64,000 nt of DNA. It comes from Formosa sp. Hel3_A1_48. Its GTDB lineage: Bacteria; Bacteroidota; Bacteroidia; Flavobacteriales; Flavobacteriaceae. Below the pieces are notes generated by a model. It did not search any database. It saw only the letters and a program-made list of their open reading frames with translations, and was not told where the DNA came from. The stretch covers positions 1,361,501 through 1,425,500 of the forward strand of contig NZ_CP017259.1 of NCBI RefSeq assembly GCF_001735715.1, written 5' to 3'. Position numbers and translations under genes: made by a program. Positions 42,919 through 52,898 of this stretch are shown one piece after another; the first letter of the stretch is position 1, and each line of letters starts with the position of its first letter.

Positions 42919-45750
42919 TTAAAAACTGTAACTATATCCAATTGAAAATTCTGTTCCAGGATTTAATTGGGTAAAAATTTGATCAGAAGCATTAAATGAC
43001 TCATAGACGCTTTTGCGCTTACTGTTCAAAATATTAGAAACTTTAACATCTATTGTTGATTTCTTTTCTGGGCCAAATTTCTTATTTAAAGTGAAATTTA
43101 GACTGTTAAATGGCACAGTGTAAACATCAGGGACAATTCCTGTTCCAACAACTTCTAATGTTTTTCCTTGAACATTAAAGAATAGCCCAGTTTGTAGCCC
43201 GATTTCAGAATCAGTATAATTTAAACCTGTGTTGATTAAATATGGGGATTGTCCTTGTAATTCTCTTTTATTTTCAACACGCTCTCCATCCCTTGCAGCA
43301 TTAACCCTACGGTTAAATTCATCTTCGAACATTGTTAGACTAGAATCAATGTAGGAAGCATTAACATTAAATTTTAGTTTTTCTAAACTATTGGCAATAA
43401 AACCTAATGATTTTCTAAATTCAAATTCTAGACCAACAACAGATGCATTCCCTAAATTTCTTGGTGTTAATTGATCTGGTGCAGATTCATAAAATGTTAA
43501 TTCTATAGGATCGGTGAAATCTTTATAAAATACACTAAATGCAATCATTTCACTATTTTGTCCAAAAAATTCAGCTCTAGCATCAAAATTATTGATGTAA
43601 GAAGGGTCTAAATTAATATTCCCAATGAAAAGACGATTGGTAATAGGGTCAAAAATTTGACTTTTCGAAGCCTCTTTAAATGAAGGTCTTGCAGTTGTTC
43701 GCGAATACGACATCCTTAAGTTTATATTATCGCTCAAACCATAAATTAGATTAGCTGATGGGAAAAAATCCAATTTGTCTATAATTTTTTCATCCTTAAA
43801 AACTTCAGTTCCAGCTTGATTTTGCCCACTATAAATCGATGAAAAAAGCTCCGTTCGCAAACCCACAACCGCTTTAAGTTTTTCTGTGACTCCGAACTCG
43901 TTGGAAACATAGGCCGCACTCACATTTTGTATGGCATCAAACGCATTGGATTTTTCAAAAAGATCACCAAAAACAAGATGAGTACCTTGGTCTGTTTCCG
44001 GAATCCAAATATTCCCTTCAGATAATAGATTGTCTGAGTTACCATTTTGAACTTGAAGTGTTCCGCTTTTAGTAAAAGTATAATCATCAATGAAAAAATC
44101 ACGTTGTTTTATGGTTTGGCTTACACCAAATTTAAGTTTTGCAGGGCGCTCTTTAAAGCTGTACTTTCTTACGACATCTAGCTTCCCAACAACATTAAGT
44201 TCTTCTAAATTTCTCCAAATTCTAATAGGATAACTCGCAGCACTTGGGCTTATAAAGAACTCCCCATTATCGCTTTGTTGAAGAGGCGTTATTCTATGAT
44301 CTTTGTCGTATACCCTTGAAAGAGATGGTGATAATTTCCAGTTCAATTTCCACTCGCCTTCAGAAAATGAATGCTGTCCCCCAAATAGTATATTTGTGAT
44401 TGACCGCTGTGTGTAAAGCAAAGCATCTTTTTTAATGGGCTCAAAACCACTTCCTCCACCTGCTTGGGCAATTTCTTGATTGTAGAGTCCTGCTGTGCTT
44501 TCACCATTTTGTATGTGTAAAAAGTTAAGCTTATATTTTGCTAGTTCACGCTTGTACACAATTCCTGCAAGCGTACTTAACAATATATTGCTTTTACCTT
44601 CAATACCGTTTGATCGTCTGGTTCCCAAAAGTTCGGTAATAGAAGTATTGTTTTCATCCTTAATAAACGTCCCATCAATACGATCGTCATAAAATTGTGT
44701 CTGGTTTTTGTAGGATAATGAAAATTGATATCCCAATTTATTTTCCCCAACATCATATTGATTTCCAGCGGTAAATCCAAAATCGAAATTCGCTCCACTG
44801 TTGCTTTGTTTTGCTGATAACTCTTTATTGAATTTATCTGTCATATTGGTCAAAATAGAACTATTTTCGAATGTACCAGGAATGGATTGATTTCTATTGA
44901 TAGGTAGGTTTCTCATTCCATTGTCATATCCTAAAAAATCTGTTTTACTCCCCGTATAGCTTAAATAATCATCTCTGAAGTGCATGTTAGGGTTATAACC
45001 TGTCCCAATAGATATTGAATAATTTGCTTTAGTTGGGAAATCTTTAGTCACTATGTCTATCACTCCTCCAGTAAAATCTGCAGCATATTCTGCTGCTGCA
45101 GATTTAACGACTATAATATTATCCAATATACTTGTCGGGAATATATCCATTTGAACGGTATTTCGGTCTGGATCTAATCCAGGAATATCAACACCATTTA
45201 AAATTGATTTTGTGTAGCGATCACCAAGTCCTCGTACATAAACATATTTTCCACCTTGAATAGATACGCCAGGAACGTTCTTTACGGCATTAGCGATATT
45301 GCTAGCTCCACTACTTTTTATCCCTTGAGCAGATAAGCCATCAAGAAGTGTAATGGAATTTTTTTGTAGATCTAACACTGCAGATTCTGTATTTTTTCTT
45401 ACAGTAGTAGTAATCACAACTGTCTCAAGCGAATTGGTATTAAGCGTAACGTCTACAATAACATCATCACTGGCCACAATATTCACATCAGAAATTTCAA
45501 TAGTTTGATAACCAATATATGAAAAGACAACTGTATAATTTCCTGGTTCAACGTCGATGGTATATTTACCATCAAAATCGGATGTCGTTCCTTTTGTTGT
45601 ATTTTTAATTAGAACGTTAGCGAAAGCCATTGGTTCATTGAATTCACCGTCCATTACGGTACCAGAGATTTTACCTGTTTGTGCAACAACATGCAATGCA
45701 GTTAAAATAGTTAGCGAAAATAATAAAAGAAATTTATTTAAATTTTTCAT
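42919..45750 (-). CDS. TonB-dependent outer-membrane receptor with CarboxypepD-like N-terminal domain
   Basis: The 943-aa protein has a signal peptide (about 1-23). A carboxypeptidase-regulatory-like beta-sandwich follows (GKISGTVMDGEFNEPMAFAN to about 110), then a plug domain (GVDIPGLDPDRNTVQMDIFP, and TGGVIDIVTKDF) and a 22-strand-type barrel ending in an aromatic residue (FSIGYSYSF). Such receptors import substrates with TonB energy. The co-directional upstream gene encodes a surface lipoprotein that may present the substrate. The substrate is not evident; proximity to a PiT transporter makes phosphate-linked regulation possible but unproven. Confidence 0.92.
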   Translation of the reverse strand: MKNLNKFLLLFSLTILTALHVVAQTGKISGTVMDGEFNEPMAFANVLIKNTTKGTTSDFDGKYTIDVEPGNYTVVFSYIGYQTIEISDVNIVASDDVIVDVTLNTNSLETVVITTTVRKNTESAVLDLQKNSITLLDGLSAQGIKSSGASNIANAVKNVPGVSIQGGKYVYVRGLGDRYTKSILNGVDIPGLDPDRNTVQMDIFPTSILDNIIVVKSAAAEYAADFTGGVIDIVTKDFPTKANYSISIGTGYNPNMHFRDDYLSYTGSKTDFLGYDNGMRNLPINRNQSIPGTFENSSILTNMTDKFNKELSAKQSNSGANFDFGFTAGNQYDVGENKLGYQFSLSYKNQTQFYDDRIDGTFIKDENNTSITELLGTRRSNGIEGKSNILLSTLAGIVYKRELAKYKLNFLHIQNGESTAGLYNQEIAQAGGGSGFEPIKKDALLYTQRSITNILFGGQHSFSEGEWKLNWKLSPSLSRVYDKDHRITPLQQSDNGEFFISPSAASYPIRIWRNLEELNVVGKLDVVRKYSFKERPAKLKFGVSQTIKQRDFFIDDYTFTKSGTLQVQNGNSDNLLSEGNIWIPETDQGTHLVFGDLFEKSNAFDAIQNVSAAYVSNEFGVTEKLKAVVGLRTELFSSIYSGQNQAGTEVFKDEKIIDKLDFFPSANLIYGLSDNINLRMSYSRTTARPSFKEASKSQIFDPITNRLFIGNINLDPSYINNFDARAEFFGQNSEMIAFSVFYKDFTDPIELTFYESAPDQLTPRNLGNASVVGLEFEFRKSLGFIANSLEKLKFNVNASYIDSSLTMFEDEFNRRVNAARDGERVENKRELQGQSPYLINTGLNYTDSEIGLQTGLFFNVQGKTLEVVGTGIVPDVYTVPFNSLNFTLNKKFGPEKKSTIDVKVSNILNSKRKSVYESFNASDQIFTQLNPGTEFSIGYSYSF

Positions 45751-45770
45751 AGGATATATATATTACAAAA

Positions 45771-45800
45771 CAATCGTTCGCAAAGATATGCGAACGATTG
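45771..45800. promoter_or_regulatory. Perfect 12-bp inverted repeat between lipoprotein and TonB-receptor genes
   Basis: CAATCGTTCGCA (45771-45782) and TGCGAACGATTG (45789-45800) form a 12-bp stem with a 6-nt loop. On the coding (minus) strand it is followed by TTTTGTAAT, too weak for a full terminator. It may act as an attenuator or as an mRNA-processing/stability element that makes the lipoprotein more abundant than the receptor. Confidence 0.6.
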
Positions 45801-45831
45801 CTTAAAAACTAATTCAATTTCTGGATTCAGT

Positions 45832-47064
45832 TTAGTAACCTAAACCAGCTTTTGCATTTGAATATGTCCAGCCAAAAGCACTAGTATCAGCGCCAACAGA
45901 ACCTTGGGCAGTTACAGCGGTGGCATTGTCACCAAATCCAGTTACAGAAACATTCTCTGCCTTGTTCACAAAGATTGAAGTAACATCAGTAACTCCAGAA
46001 GGCAAAATAATTTCCCATGTTCCAAAAGTTAATGTACCTGCATTGTAGCTTTCTGCAACAGCATCGTTGTCTAATTCAACATCTTTTCCTACAGGAAATC
46101 CACTTGCAAAAACATTATTAGTAGCTCCTGTTGCTGCTTTTCTATAATCAGCATACTCTCCGTTTTCAGTAACACTATTACCAAAAATTGAAGCATTTTG
46201 AAGTATAAACGAACCAGCTGCAGTTCCTTCAGGTCCATCCACTTCAAAAGCGTGATCTGATACATCACCTAAATGTACAACAACATTGTCTATGGTTCCA
46301 GAGTAAGCTTGATCAATATCTATGGCATCATCACCTTGTGCCCAAACTAATAAGTTTGAAGCATTAACAGTTCCTCCGAAGAATTCAACACCATCGTCAA
46401 CATTAGCGACAACTTCTATGTGATCAATTTCAGTTCCAGATCCAACACCACCAAGAGTTAAGCCATTAATTTCATTTCCTTCACCAATTAAAGCTCCACC
46501 GTGTCGTATAGAAATATATTTCATAACTCCTGAATTATCTGTAGCATTAGATCCTCCATAAAGACCCCATGTGTCTTCAGCAGGAATCCCTTCTATTTGA
46601 AGATCAGTCACATCGCCAGAGAAAGAACAAGGTGCATTTCCTAATACAATTAATCCGCCCCAAAGACCTCTATCATTTTGGTCTAGGTTAGTACCCATGG
46701 TTTGTCCAATTGTTATGTTGTCAGAAGCAGAAGTCATAATAATTGGCTCAGAAGCTGTTCCTTCTGCCATTAATTTTCCACCACGAGCAACTACTAATGC
46801 AGAAGCTAAAGATCCTGTACCTGAGCTACCTTTAACAATAGTTCCAGCTTCAATTGTAAGTGTCGCACCATCTTGTACAACAACTTTTTGATTTAATTGG
46901 TAAATGTTGTCATTTGACCATGTGGTATTAGAAGTAATTGAACCTGTTACAGAAACCACATTAACCTGGGGTGTAGTTGTTCCACCGTTGTTATCATCAT
47001 CAGATGAACAACTAAATAAAGCTATTGTTGCAAGAACAGAAAAAGCTAAAATTGATTTTTTCAT
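45832..47064 (-). CDS. Surface lipoprotein with beta-helix-like repeats, partner of the TonB receptor
   Basis: The 410-aa protein has a lipoprotein signal (Cys19 in ALFSCSSDDDN). The SSDDD after the Cys matches the acidic signal that sends Bacteroidota lipoproteins to the cell surface. The mature part has repeated short strands (TWSNDNIYQLNQKVVVQDGA, TLTIEAGTIVKGSSG, GGVGSGTEIDHIEVVANVDD) like a right-handed parallel beta-helix. It precedes the TonB receptor gene on the same strand. I infer a surface substrate-binding role; the ligand is unknown. Confidence 0.78.
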   Translation of the reverse strand: MKKSILAFSVLATIALFSCSSDDDNNGGTTTPQVNVVSVTGSITSNTTWSNDNIYQLNQKVVVQDGATLTIEAGTIVKGSSGTGSLASALVVARGGKLMAEGTASEPIIMTSASDNITIGQTMGTNLDQNDRGLWGGLIVLGNAPCSFSGDVTDLQIEGIPAEDTWGLYGGSNATDNSGVMKYISIRHGGALIGEGNEINGLTLGGVGSGTEIDHIEVVANVDDGVEFFGGTVNASNLLVWAQGDDAIDIDQAYSGTIDNVVVHLGDVSDHAFEVDGPEGTAAGSFILQNASIFGNSVTENGEYADYRKAATGATNNVFASGFPVGKDVELDNDAVAESYNAGTLTFGTWEIILPSGVTDVTSIFVNKAENVSVTGFGDNATAVTAQGSVGADTSAFGWTYSNAKAGLGY

Positions 47065-47214
47065 TTTTAAATATTTATATAATTAAGTTTATGCAAATTA
47101 AACTCAAACACACAAAAGTTTTGTTAATTCTAATTTACATTAGCATTATGGTTGTGTTATGTAAATTATCAAATAATACAAAAAAGGAAATATTAACTTA
47201 ACATTGAAAATCAT

Positions 47215-47221
47215 TATCTTG
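47215..47221 (+). promoter_or_regulatory. -7-like box TATCTTG five bases from the dgt start codon
   Basis: TATCTTG is one base shorter than TAnnTTTG and ends five bases before ATG 47227. If used, the mRNA would start at or very near the start codon. Confidence 0.35.
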
Positions 47222-47226
47222 CACCT

Positions 47227-48579
47227 ATGAGTAAGACCATGAATTGGGAGCAATTATTATCCCTCAAACGACAAGGCGACACCAACAAGCGCTTACGTAA
47301 AGAGCAAGACGAAACCCGGCTTGGATTTGATGTAGATTACGATCGTATTATTTTTTCTACAGAATTTAGAAGTCTGCAAGATAAGACTCAGGTTATTCCC
47401 CTTTCTTCAACGGACTTTGTTCATACTCGTCTTACCCACAGCTTGGAGGTGAGTGTTGTAGCACGGTCTTTAGGGCGAAAAGTAGGTGAAATAATTTTAG
47501 AAAAACATCCTGCTTTAAAAGAAATCCATGGCTATAAACCCAACGATTTTGGCTCTATTGTTGCTGCTGCTGCTTTGGCTCACGATATAGGAAACCCTCC
47601 TTTCGGGCACTCAGGCGAAAAAGCAATTGGCCATTTTTTTAAAAATGGTCCTGGGCGGAGTTTTAAATCAGCACTTACAGACAAACAATACCAAGATCTA
47701 TGTGATTTTGAAGGTAATGCCAATGGCTTTCAAATCTTGACACAAGATTTGAAAGGGCGCCCAGGTGGTTTACGCTTGAGCTATGCGACTCTAGGCGCTT
47801 TTACAAAATATCCAAAAGCTTCGCTGCCCAAAAAACCAACCCCACATATTGCCTCTAAGAAATATGGATTTTTTCAAAGCGAAGAAACCATATTTTTGGA
47901 AGTTGCAAAAGAACTAGGACTTCTAAAAATAAACTCTGATGACCATCAATTTGGCAGACACCCGCTAACGTTTTTGGTTGAAGCCGCGGACGATATTTGC
48001 TATACCATTATTGATTTTGAAGATGGAATTAATTTAGGTCTTATTGAAGAGGAATTTGCACTAGAATATTTAATTAACTTAGTCAGAGACACCATTCAAA
48101 CCAAAAAATACAATGCCCTTCCAACAACACAAGCAAGAGTTAGTTATTTGAGAGCATTGGCTATTGGGACTCTTATTGACGATGTTGTTGCTATTTTTAT
48201 AAAAAATGAAACCGCAATTTTAAATGGGACTTTTGATGTTTCACTTTTGGAAAAAAGTAAATACCAAGCCCAAATTAATGACATTATAAAATTGAGTATC
48301 GATAGAATTTATAATGCACAAGAAGTTATTGACAAAGAAATATCCGGTTTTGAAATTATCAATGAATTACTTTCACGTTACACAACAGCAGTGAATAATT
48401 TTCATGAAACCAAAGCCAGCAGTTACGACAAACTTTTAATCAAATTGCTTCCTAAAGACATGGAACTTCAGCATCAGAATTTATACAATCGTTTGATGGG
48501 GGTATGTTCTGTAGTGGCATCATACTCAGATAGTAATGCGGTATTGACCTACAAGAAATTAAAAGGGCTGAGCTTTTAG
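47227..48579 (+). CDS. dgt: Deoxyguanosinetriphosphate triphosphohydrolase
   Basis: The 450-aa HD-domain enzyme hydrolyses dGTP to deoxyguanosine and triphosphate. The metal-binding residues are visible: His71 in RLTHSLEVS, His119-Asp120 in ALAHDIGNPPFGHSGE, and the later Asp in EAADDICYTIIDFEDG. The N-terminal RTEFRSLQDKTQV-like segment (FSTEFRSLQDKTQVIP) is typical of the dGTPase family. Its stop overlaps the stop of the convergent dxs gene by four bases. Confidence 0.93.
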   Translation: MSKTMNWEQLLSLKRQGDTNKRLRKEQDETRLGFDVDYDRIIFSTEFRSLQDKTQVIPLSSTDFVHTRLTHSLEVSVVARSLGRKVGEIILEKHPALKEIHGYKPNDFGSIVAAAALAHDIGNPPFGHSGEKAIGHFFKNGPGRSFKSALTDKQYQDLCDFEGNANGFQILTQDLKGRPGGLRLSYATLGAFTKYPKASLPKKPTPHIASKKYGFFQSEETIFLEVAKELGLLKINSDDHQFGRHPLTFLVEAADDICYTIIDFEDGINLGLIEEEFALEYLINLVRDTIQTKKYNALPTTQARVSYLRALAIGTLIDDVVAIFIKNETAILNGTFDVSLLEKSKYQAQINDIIKLSIDRIYNAQEVIDKEISGFEIINELLSRYTTAVNNFHETKASSYDKLLIKLLPKDMELQHQNLYNRLMGVCSVVASYSDSNAVLTYKKLKGLSF

Positions 48580-50327
48580 AATTCTATAAAAAATTCTCTT
48601 AGTCCATTGACATCCAATCCTAGTTGTTGCTGTAACTCATCCGTAGTACCGTGCTCAATAAATGCATCTGGTACTCCTTTTATTTTGATCTTGTTTGTGT
48701 ATCCGTTTTCTGCAGCAAATTCTAAAACTGCACTTCCAAATCCGCCAACAGTTGTTCCATTTTCTACAGTGATAATGGTGGTGTAGGCTTCAAAAATTTG
48801 GTTCAGTAAAGCATCATCTAGGGGTTTTACAAACCGCATGTCATAATGAGCAATCGGTAAACCTTTTATTGCTTTATGAACATTATTGGCCATGGCGCCT
48901 ATACTTAAAACGGCTGTATTTTTACCTGTTTTTAACTGAACGCCCTTTCCAATGGGGATAGATTCAAAGTCTTTTTTCCAATCCAAAAGTGTTCCGCGTC
49001 CTCTTGGATATCGAATAGCGATAGGATTTTTCAGCCCCATTTGCGCAGTGTACATGATGTTACGCAATTCAATTTCATTTCTCGGCGCTACTACAATAAG
49101 ATTTGGGACGCATCTTAAATAGGCGATATCAAATACGCCGTGGTGTGTAGCACCGTCTTGCCCAACAAGCCCTGCCCGGTCTAAACAAAATATTACGGGT
49201 AAATTTTGTAATGCGACATCATGAATGACTTGATCATAGGCCCGCTGTAAAAAGGTGGAGTAAATTGCGCAAAAAGGAATTAGTCCTTGTGTAGCCATTC
49301 CAGCAGCCAAGGTTACGGCATGTTGTTCTGCTATTCCCACATCAAATGCTCGATTTGGGAATGCTTCCATCAAAAATTTTATAGAGCTTCCAGTAGGCAT
49401 AGCAGGGGTAATACCGATGATATTTTCATTTTTTTCGGCCAATTCTACTAGTGTTTTTCCGAATACATCTTGAAATTTATCAGGTTCTTTAATGTGCTTT
49501 GAAGGAAGTAAATCACCTGTTTTGGCATTAAATTTTCCCGGGGCATGATAAGTGACTTGATGTTCTTCGGCTTGTTTTAGCCCTTTGCCTTTTGTTGTAA
49601 TCACGTGCAAAAATTTAGGCCCTTCAATCGTTTTTAGGCGTTCTAATTCTAACACTAAAGCATCAAGATTGTGCCCGTCAATAGGGCCAGAGTATTCAAA
49701 ATTTAGCGCTTCAAAAATATTATCTTCTTTTTGTTTTCCTTTTTTGACGTTTGTCAAATACTGCTTAAGTGCCCCCACGCTTGGATCAATACCAATCGCA
49801 TTATCATTTAAAATAACCAATAAATTAGCATTAGTGACTCCTGCATGATTTAGCCCCTCGAAAGCCATTCCACTTGCTATAGAAGCATCACCAATAACAG
49901 CGATGTGGTGTTTTTGAAGCCCTTTGAGCTGACTTGCTATAGCCATACCCAGCGCTGCAGATATAGATGTAGAGGCATGCCCTGTGCCAAAGGCATCAAA
50001 AGTACTCTCACTGCGTTTAGGGAAGCCACTGAGCCCGCCCAATTGCCGATTGGTTTCAAATTTTTCTTTTCTTCCTGTTAAGATTTTGTGTCCATAAGCC
50101 TGATGACCAACATCCCAAATCAGTAAATCATTTGGTGTATTGAAGACGTAATGCAATGCTATGGTGAGCTCAACAACTCCCAAGCTTGCTCCCAAATGGC
50201 CCTCTTTGCTGGCGACAATTTCGATAATCATTTCGCGCAATTCTTGAGCAACAGAATTCAATGATTCTGCATCAAGATTGCGTAAATCTTTTGGATGTTG
50301 AATATGTTTAATTATTTTTTTTTGCAC
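48576..50327 (-). CDS. dxs: 1-deoxy-D-xylulose-5-phosphate synthase
   Basis: The enzyme condenses pyruvate and glyceraldehyde-3-phosphate with thiamine diphosphate in the first step of the MEP isoprenoid pathway. Motifs: LIWDVGHQAYGHKILTGR, GTGHASTSISAALGMA, the thiamine-binding GDASIASGMAFEGLNHAG ending in ILNDN, and the pyrimidine-domain FDVGIAEQHAVTLAAGMA. No ATG is available near the N-terminus. I choose GTG 50327 because a -7 box (TATTTTTG, 50339-50332) would lie inside the coding region if GTG 50342 were used. The polyprenyl synthase at 59375 acts downstream in isoprenoid synthesis. Confidence 0.92.
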   Translation of the reverse strand: MQKKIIKHIQHPKDLRNLDAESLNSVAQELREMIIEIVASKEGHLGASLGVVELTIALHYVFNTPNDLLIWDVGHQAYGHKILTGRKEKFETNRQLGGLSGFPKRSESTFDAFGTGHASTSISAALGMAIASQLKGLQKHHIAVIGDASIASGMAFEGLNHAGVTNANLLVILNDNAIGIDPSVGALKQYLTNVKKGKQKEDNIFEALNFEYSGPIDGHNLDALVLELERLKTIEGPKFLHVITTKGKGLKQAEEHQVTYHAPGKFNAKTGDLLPSKHIKEPDKFQDVFGKTLVELAEKNENIIGITPAMPTGSSIKFLMEAFPNRAFDVGIAEQHAVTLAAGMATQGLIPFCAIYSTFLQRAYDQVIHDVALQNLPVIFCLDRAGLVGQDGATHHGVFDIAYLRCVPNLIVVAPRNEIELRNIMYTAQMGLKNPIAIRYPRGRGTLLDWKKDFESIPIGKGVQLKTGKNTAVLSIGAMANNVHKAIKGLPIAHYDMRFVKPLDDALLNQIFEAYTTIITVENGTTVGGFGSAVLEFAAENGYTNKIKIKGVPDAFIEHGTTDELQQQLGLDVNGLREFFIEF

Positions 50328-50331
50328 AATA

Positions 50332-50361
50332 CAAAAATACACGTTTGAAATCGTATTTTTG
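50332..50361. promoter_or_regulatory. Back-to-back -7 boxes for dxs and tadA
   Basis: TATTTTTG occurs on the minus strand at 50339-50332 and on the plus strand at 50354-50361. Each matches TAnnTTTG and ends four bases before the chosen start codon of dxs (GTG 50327) or tadA (ATG 50366). Both transcripts would be leaderless or nearly so. Confidence 0.5.
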
Positions 50362-50365
50362 GTAT

Positions 50366-50815
50366 ATGAATATAGAATTTGATGATGCGTATTTTATGAA
50401 AAAGGCATTGGTTGAAGCCCATTTGGCTTTTGATCAAGGTGAGGTCCCTGTAGGCGCTGTGGTCGTTGTGGACCAACAAATTATTGCTAGGGCACATAAT
50501 TTGACAGAGCTGTTAAATGATGTTACCGCTCACGCCGAAATGCAAGCTGTTACTGCTGCTTCCAATTATTTAGGAGGGAAATTTTTACACGATTGTACAT
50601 TATATGTCACCTTAGAACCCTGCCAAATGTGTGCTGGGGCATTGTATTGGAGTCAAATTTCCAGAGTCGTATTTGGTGCAAAGGATCAAGAGCGGGGGTT
50701 CTTAACGATGGGATCCACATTACACCCAAAAACAAAAATTCAAGGCGGTGTGTTAGCAGACGAGTCTTCAGAATTGTTGAAGCGCTTTTTTATTGAGAAA
50801 AGGAATTTGAATTAG
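50366..50815 (+). CDS. tadA: tRNA-specific adenosine deaminase TadA
   Basis: From ATG 50366 the product has 149 residues; an earlier in-frame start would overlap the promoter box. Zinc site: His56 and catalytic Glu58 in THAE-type AHAEMQAV, with Cys86 and Cys89 in LEPCQMCAGAL. The N-terminal FDQGEVPVGAVVV and the C-terminal GAKDQERGF are characteristic of TadA, which converts the wobble A34 of tRNA-Arg(ACG) to inosine. It is convergent with the next small membrane-protein gene, with no gap between stops. Confidence 0.88.
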   Translation: MNIEFDDAYFMKKALVEAHLAFDQGEVPVGAVVVVDQQIIARAHNLTELLNDVTAHAEMQAVTAASNYLGGKFLHDCTLYVTLEPCQMCAGALYWSQISRVVFGAKDQERGFLTMGSTLHPKTKIQGGVLADESSELLKRFFIEKRNLN

Positions 50816-51091
50816 TTACTCCTTCTTATTGTTGTAGGCCCTCATTTTCTCGATATTTTCTTTATTGAGCATATAATCAGAAGCCTTTTTGTCTTTCCAG
50901 CGGTAATATGAAAATAAAGGGAATACAAGCACAAAAAGTCCAACGATTCCAAATCCAATAAGTTTTTCCGAAATTGCAATTTCGTTGGCTTTCTTCAATG
51001 CATCTGTAGTATCAGAATCGGGAATTGCAAACCCCAAAAAAATACTTCCTACAGAGGCTATAAAAAGAATCCAAATTAAATACTTCATCAA
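50816..51091 (-). CDS. Small two-helix membrane protein downstream of aspS
   Basis: The 91-aa product has hydrophobic helices at about 4-24 and 46-64, followed by a basic soluble tail (YRWKDKKASDYMLNKENIEK). It begins nine bases after aspS on the same strand and is probably co-transcribed. The family is not recognised. Confidence 0.6.
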   Translation of the reverse strand: MMKYLIWILFIASVGSIFLGFAIPDSDTTDALKKANEIAISEKLIGFGIVGLFVLVFPLFSYYRWKDKKASDYMLNKENIEKMRAYNNKKE

Positions 51092-51100
51092 TGTAGTGGA

Positions 51101-52846
51101 TTATTTAGTTTTTAACCCTAATTCATCCAACTGATCATTTGCAATTGGCGCTGGGGCATCAATCATGACATCTCTTCCCGAATTATTTTTCGGGAATGCA
51201 ATAAAGTCGCGAATCGTTTCTTGACCGCCTAAAATAGCAACCAGTCGATCTAGCCCAAAGGCAATGCCACCATGAGGTGGGGCACCATACTCGAATGCAT
51301 TCATCAAGAAGCCAAATTGTGCTTTGGCTTCTTCTTCTGTAAATCCAAGGTGATTAAACATCAAAGCTTGTGTTTCTTTATCGTGAATTCGGATTGATCC
51401 ACCTCCGATTTCATTTCCATTCAGAACCAAATCATATGCATTGGCTTTCACAGCTCCAGGGTCTGTATCTAATAATTTGATATCTTCTGGTTTAGGTGCT
51501 GTAAACGGATGATGCATTGCATGATAGCGTTGTGTATCTTCATCCCACTCCAGAAGTGGAAAATCGGTAACCCAAAGTGGAGCAAATTCTTTTGGATTTC
51601 TTAAACCTAGTCGTTCTGCTAACTCCATGCGTAGAGCGCTTAACTGTGCGCGTACTTTACTAGTTTGTCCAGAGAGTACACATATTAAGTCGCCAGAATT
51701 AGCCCCTGTTTTTTCTGCCCAATTGGCCAAATCATTTTGGTCATAAAATTTATCGACAGAAGATTTATAAGTACCGTCTTCATTGCAACGTACATAAACC
51801 ATTCCCAAAGCGCCAATTTGTGGACGTTTTACCCAATCAATAAGTTTATCAATTTCTTTTCTTGAATAGGAATTTCCCCCTGGAATTGCAATCCCTACAA
51901 CGAGATCTGCTGTGTTAAATACCTTAAAATCTTTGTGCTGAGCTACGTCATTAAGTTCGCCAAACTCCATACCAAAACGAATATCAGGCTTGTCGTTTCC
52001 ATAACGTTTCATCGCCTCATCAAAGGTCATTCTTGGAAATTCTGATAATTCAACTCCGTTTATTTCTTTGATCAAGTGCTTTGTTAAGCCTTCGAAAGTA
52101 TTTAAAATGTCTTCTTGTTCCACAAAAGTCATTTCACAGTCGATTTGTGTAAATTCTGGTTGACGATCGGCACGTAAATCCTCGTCTCTAAAACATTTAA
52201 CGATTTGGAAATATTTATCCATGCCGCCTACCATCAACAACTGTTTAAAGGTTTGTGGCGATTGGGGGAGGGCATAAAACTGTCCTTCATTCATACGGCT
52301 TGGAACCACAAAATCACGTGCTCCCTCAGGTGTAGATTTGATTAGGTAAGGCGTTTCAACTTCAATAAATTCAATAGACGACAAGTAGTTTCTTACTTCT
52401 TGAGCAACTTTGTGTCTGAAAATCAAATTGTTTTTAACAGGGTTTCGGCGAATGTCTAAATAACGGTATTTCATGCGCAACTCTTCCCCGCCGTCGGTAT
52501 CATCTTCAATTGTAAAGGGCGGGACCTTTGCGCTGTTGAGAAGAGTTAATGACTCAACTAAAATTTCAATATCGCCAGTATCAATATTTGGGTTTTTAGA
52601 GGCTCTTTCAATAACAGTTCCAGAAACTTGAACTACAAATTCTCGGCCTAAATTTCTGGCTGATTTCATTAATTCTTTGTCGGTACGATCCGCATCAAAA
52701 ACAAGCTGAGTGATGCCATAGCGATCCCTTAAGTCGACCCATGCTACAAACCCTTTGTCTCTAAATTTTTGGACCCATCCTGAGAGAGTTACTTTTTGAT
52801 TTATGTGCGATGCTCTTAATTCACCGCAATGATGCGTTCTGTACAT
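51101..52846 (-). CDS. aspS: Aspartyl-tRNA synthetase
   Basis: The 581-aa class II synthetase begins with the OB-fold anticodon-binding domain ([20 protein letters not shown]). Motif 1 lies around [20 protein letters not shown], motif 2 is [18 protein letters not shown], and motif 3 is [15 protein letters not shown]. Between motifs 2 and 3 is the bacterial GAD insertion. It charges tRNA-Asp with aspartate for translation. The length is normal for bacterial AspRS. Confidence 0.97.
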   Translation of the reverse strand: MYRTHHCGELRASHINQKVTLSGWVQKFRDKGFVAWVDLRDRYGITQLVFDADRTDKELMKSARNLGREFVVQVSGTVIERASKNPNIDTGDIEILVESLTLLNSAKVPPFTIEDDTDGGEELRMKYRYLDIRRNPVKNNLIFRHKVAQEVRNYLSSIEFIEVETPYLIKSTPEGARDFVVPSRMNEGQFYALPQSPQTFKQLLMVGGMDKYFQIVKCFRDEDLRADRQPEFTQIDCEMTFVEQEDILNTFEGLTKHLIKEINGVELSEFPRMTFDEAMKRYGNDKPDIRFGMEFGELNDVAQHKDFKVFNTADLVVGIAIPGGNSYSRKEIDKLIDWVKRPQIGALGMVYVRCNEDGTYKSSVDKFYDQNDLANWAEKTGANSGDLICVLSGQTSKVRAQLSALRMELAERLGLRNPKEFAPLWVTDFPLLEWDEDTQRYHAMHHPFTAPKPEDIKLLDTDPGAVKANAYDLVLNGNEIGGGSIRIHDKETQALMFNHLGFTEEEAKAQFGFLMNAFEYGAPPHGGIAFGLDRLVAILGGQETIRDFIAFPKNNSGRDVMIDAPAPIANDQLDELGLKTK

Positions 52847-52898
52847 TTTATTTTGTTAATAGCGCAAATTTAAGATTATTAAAATAAAAACACCACAT

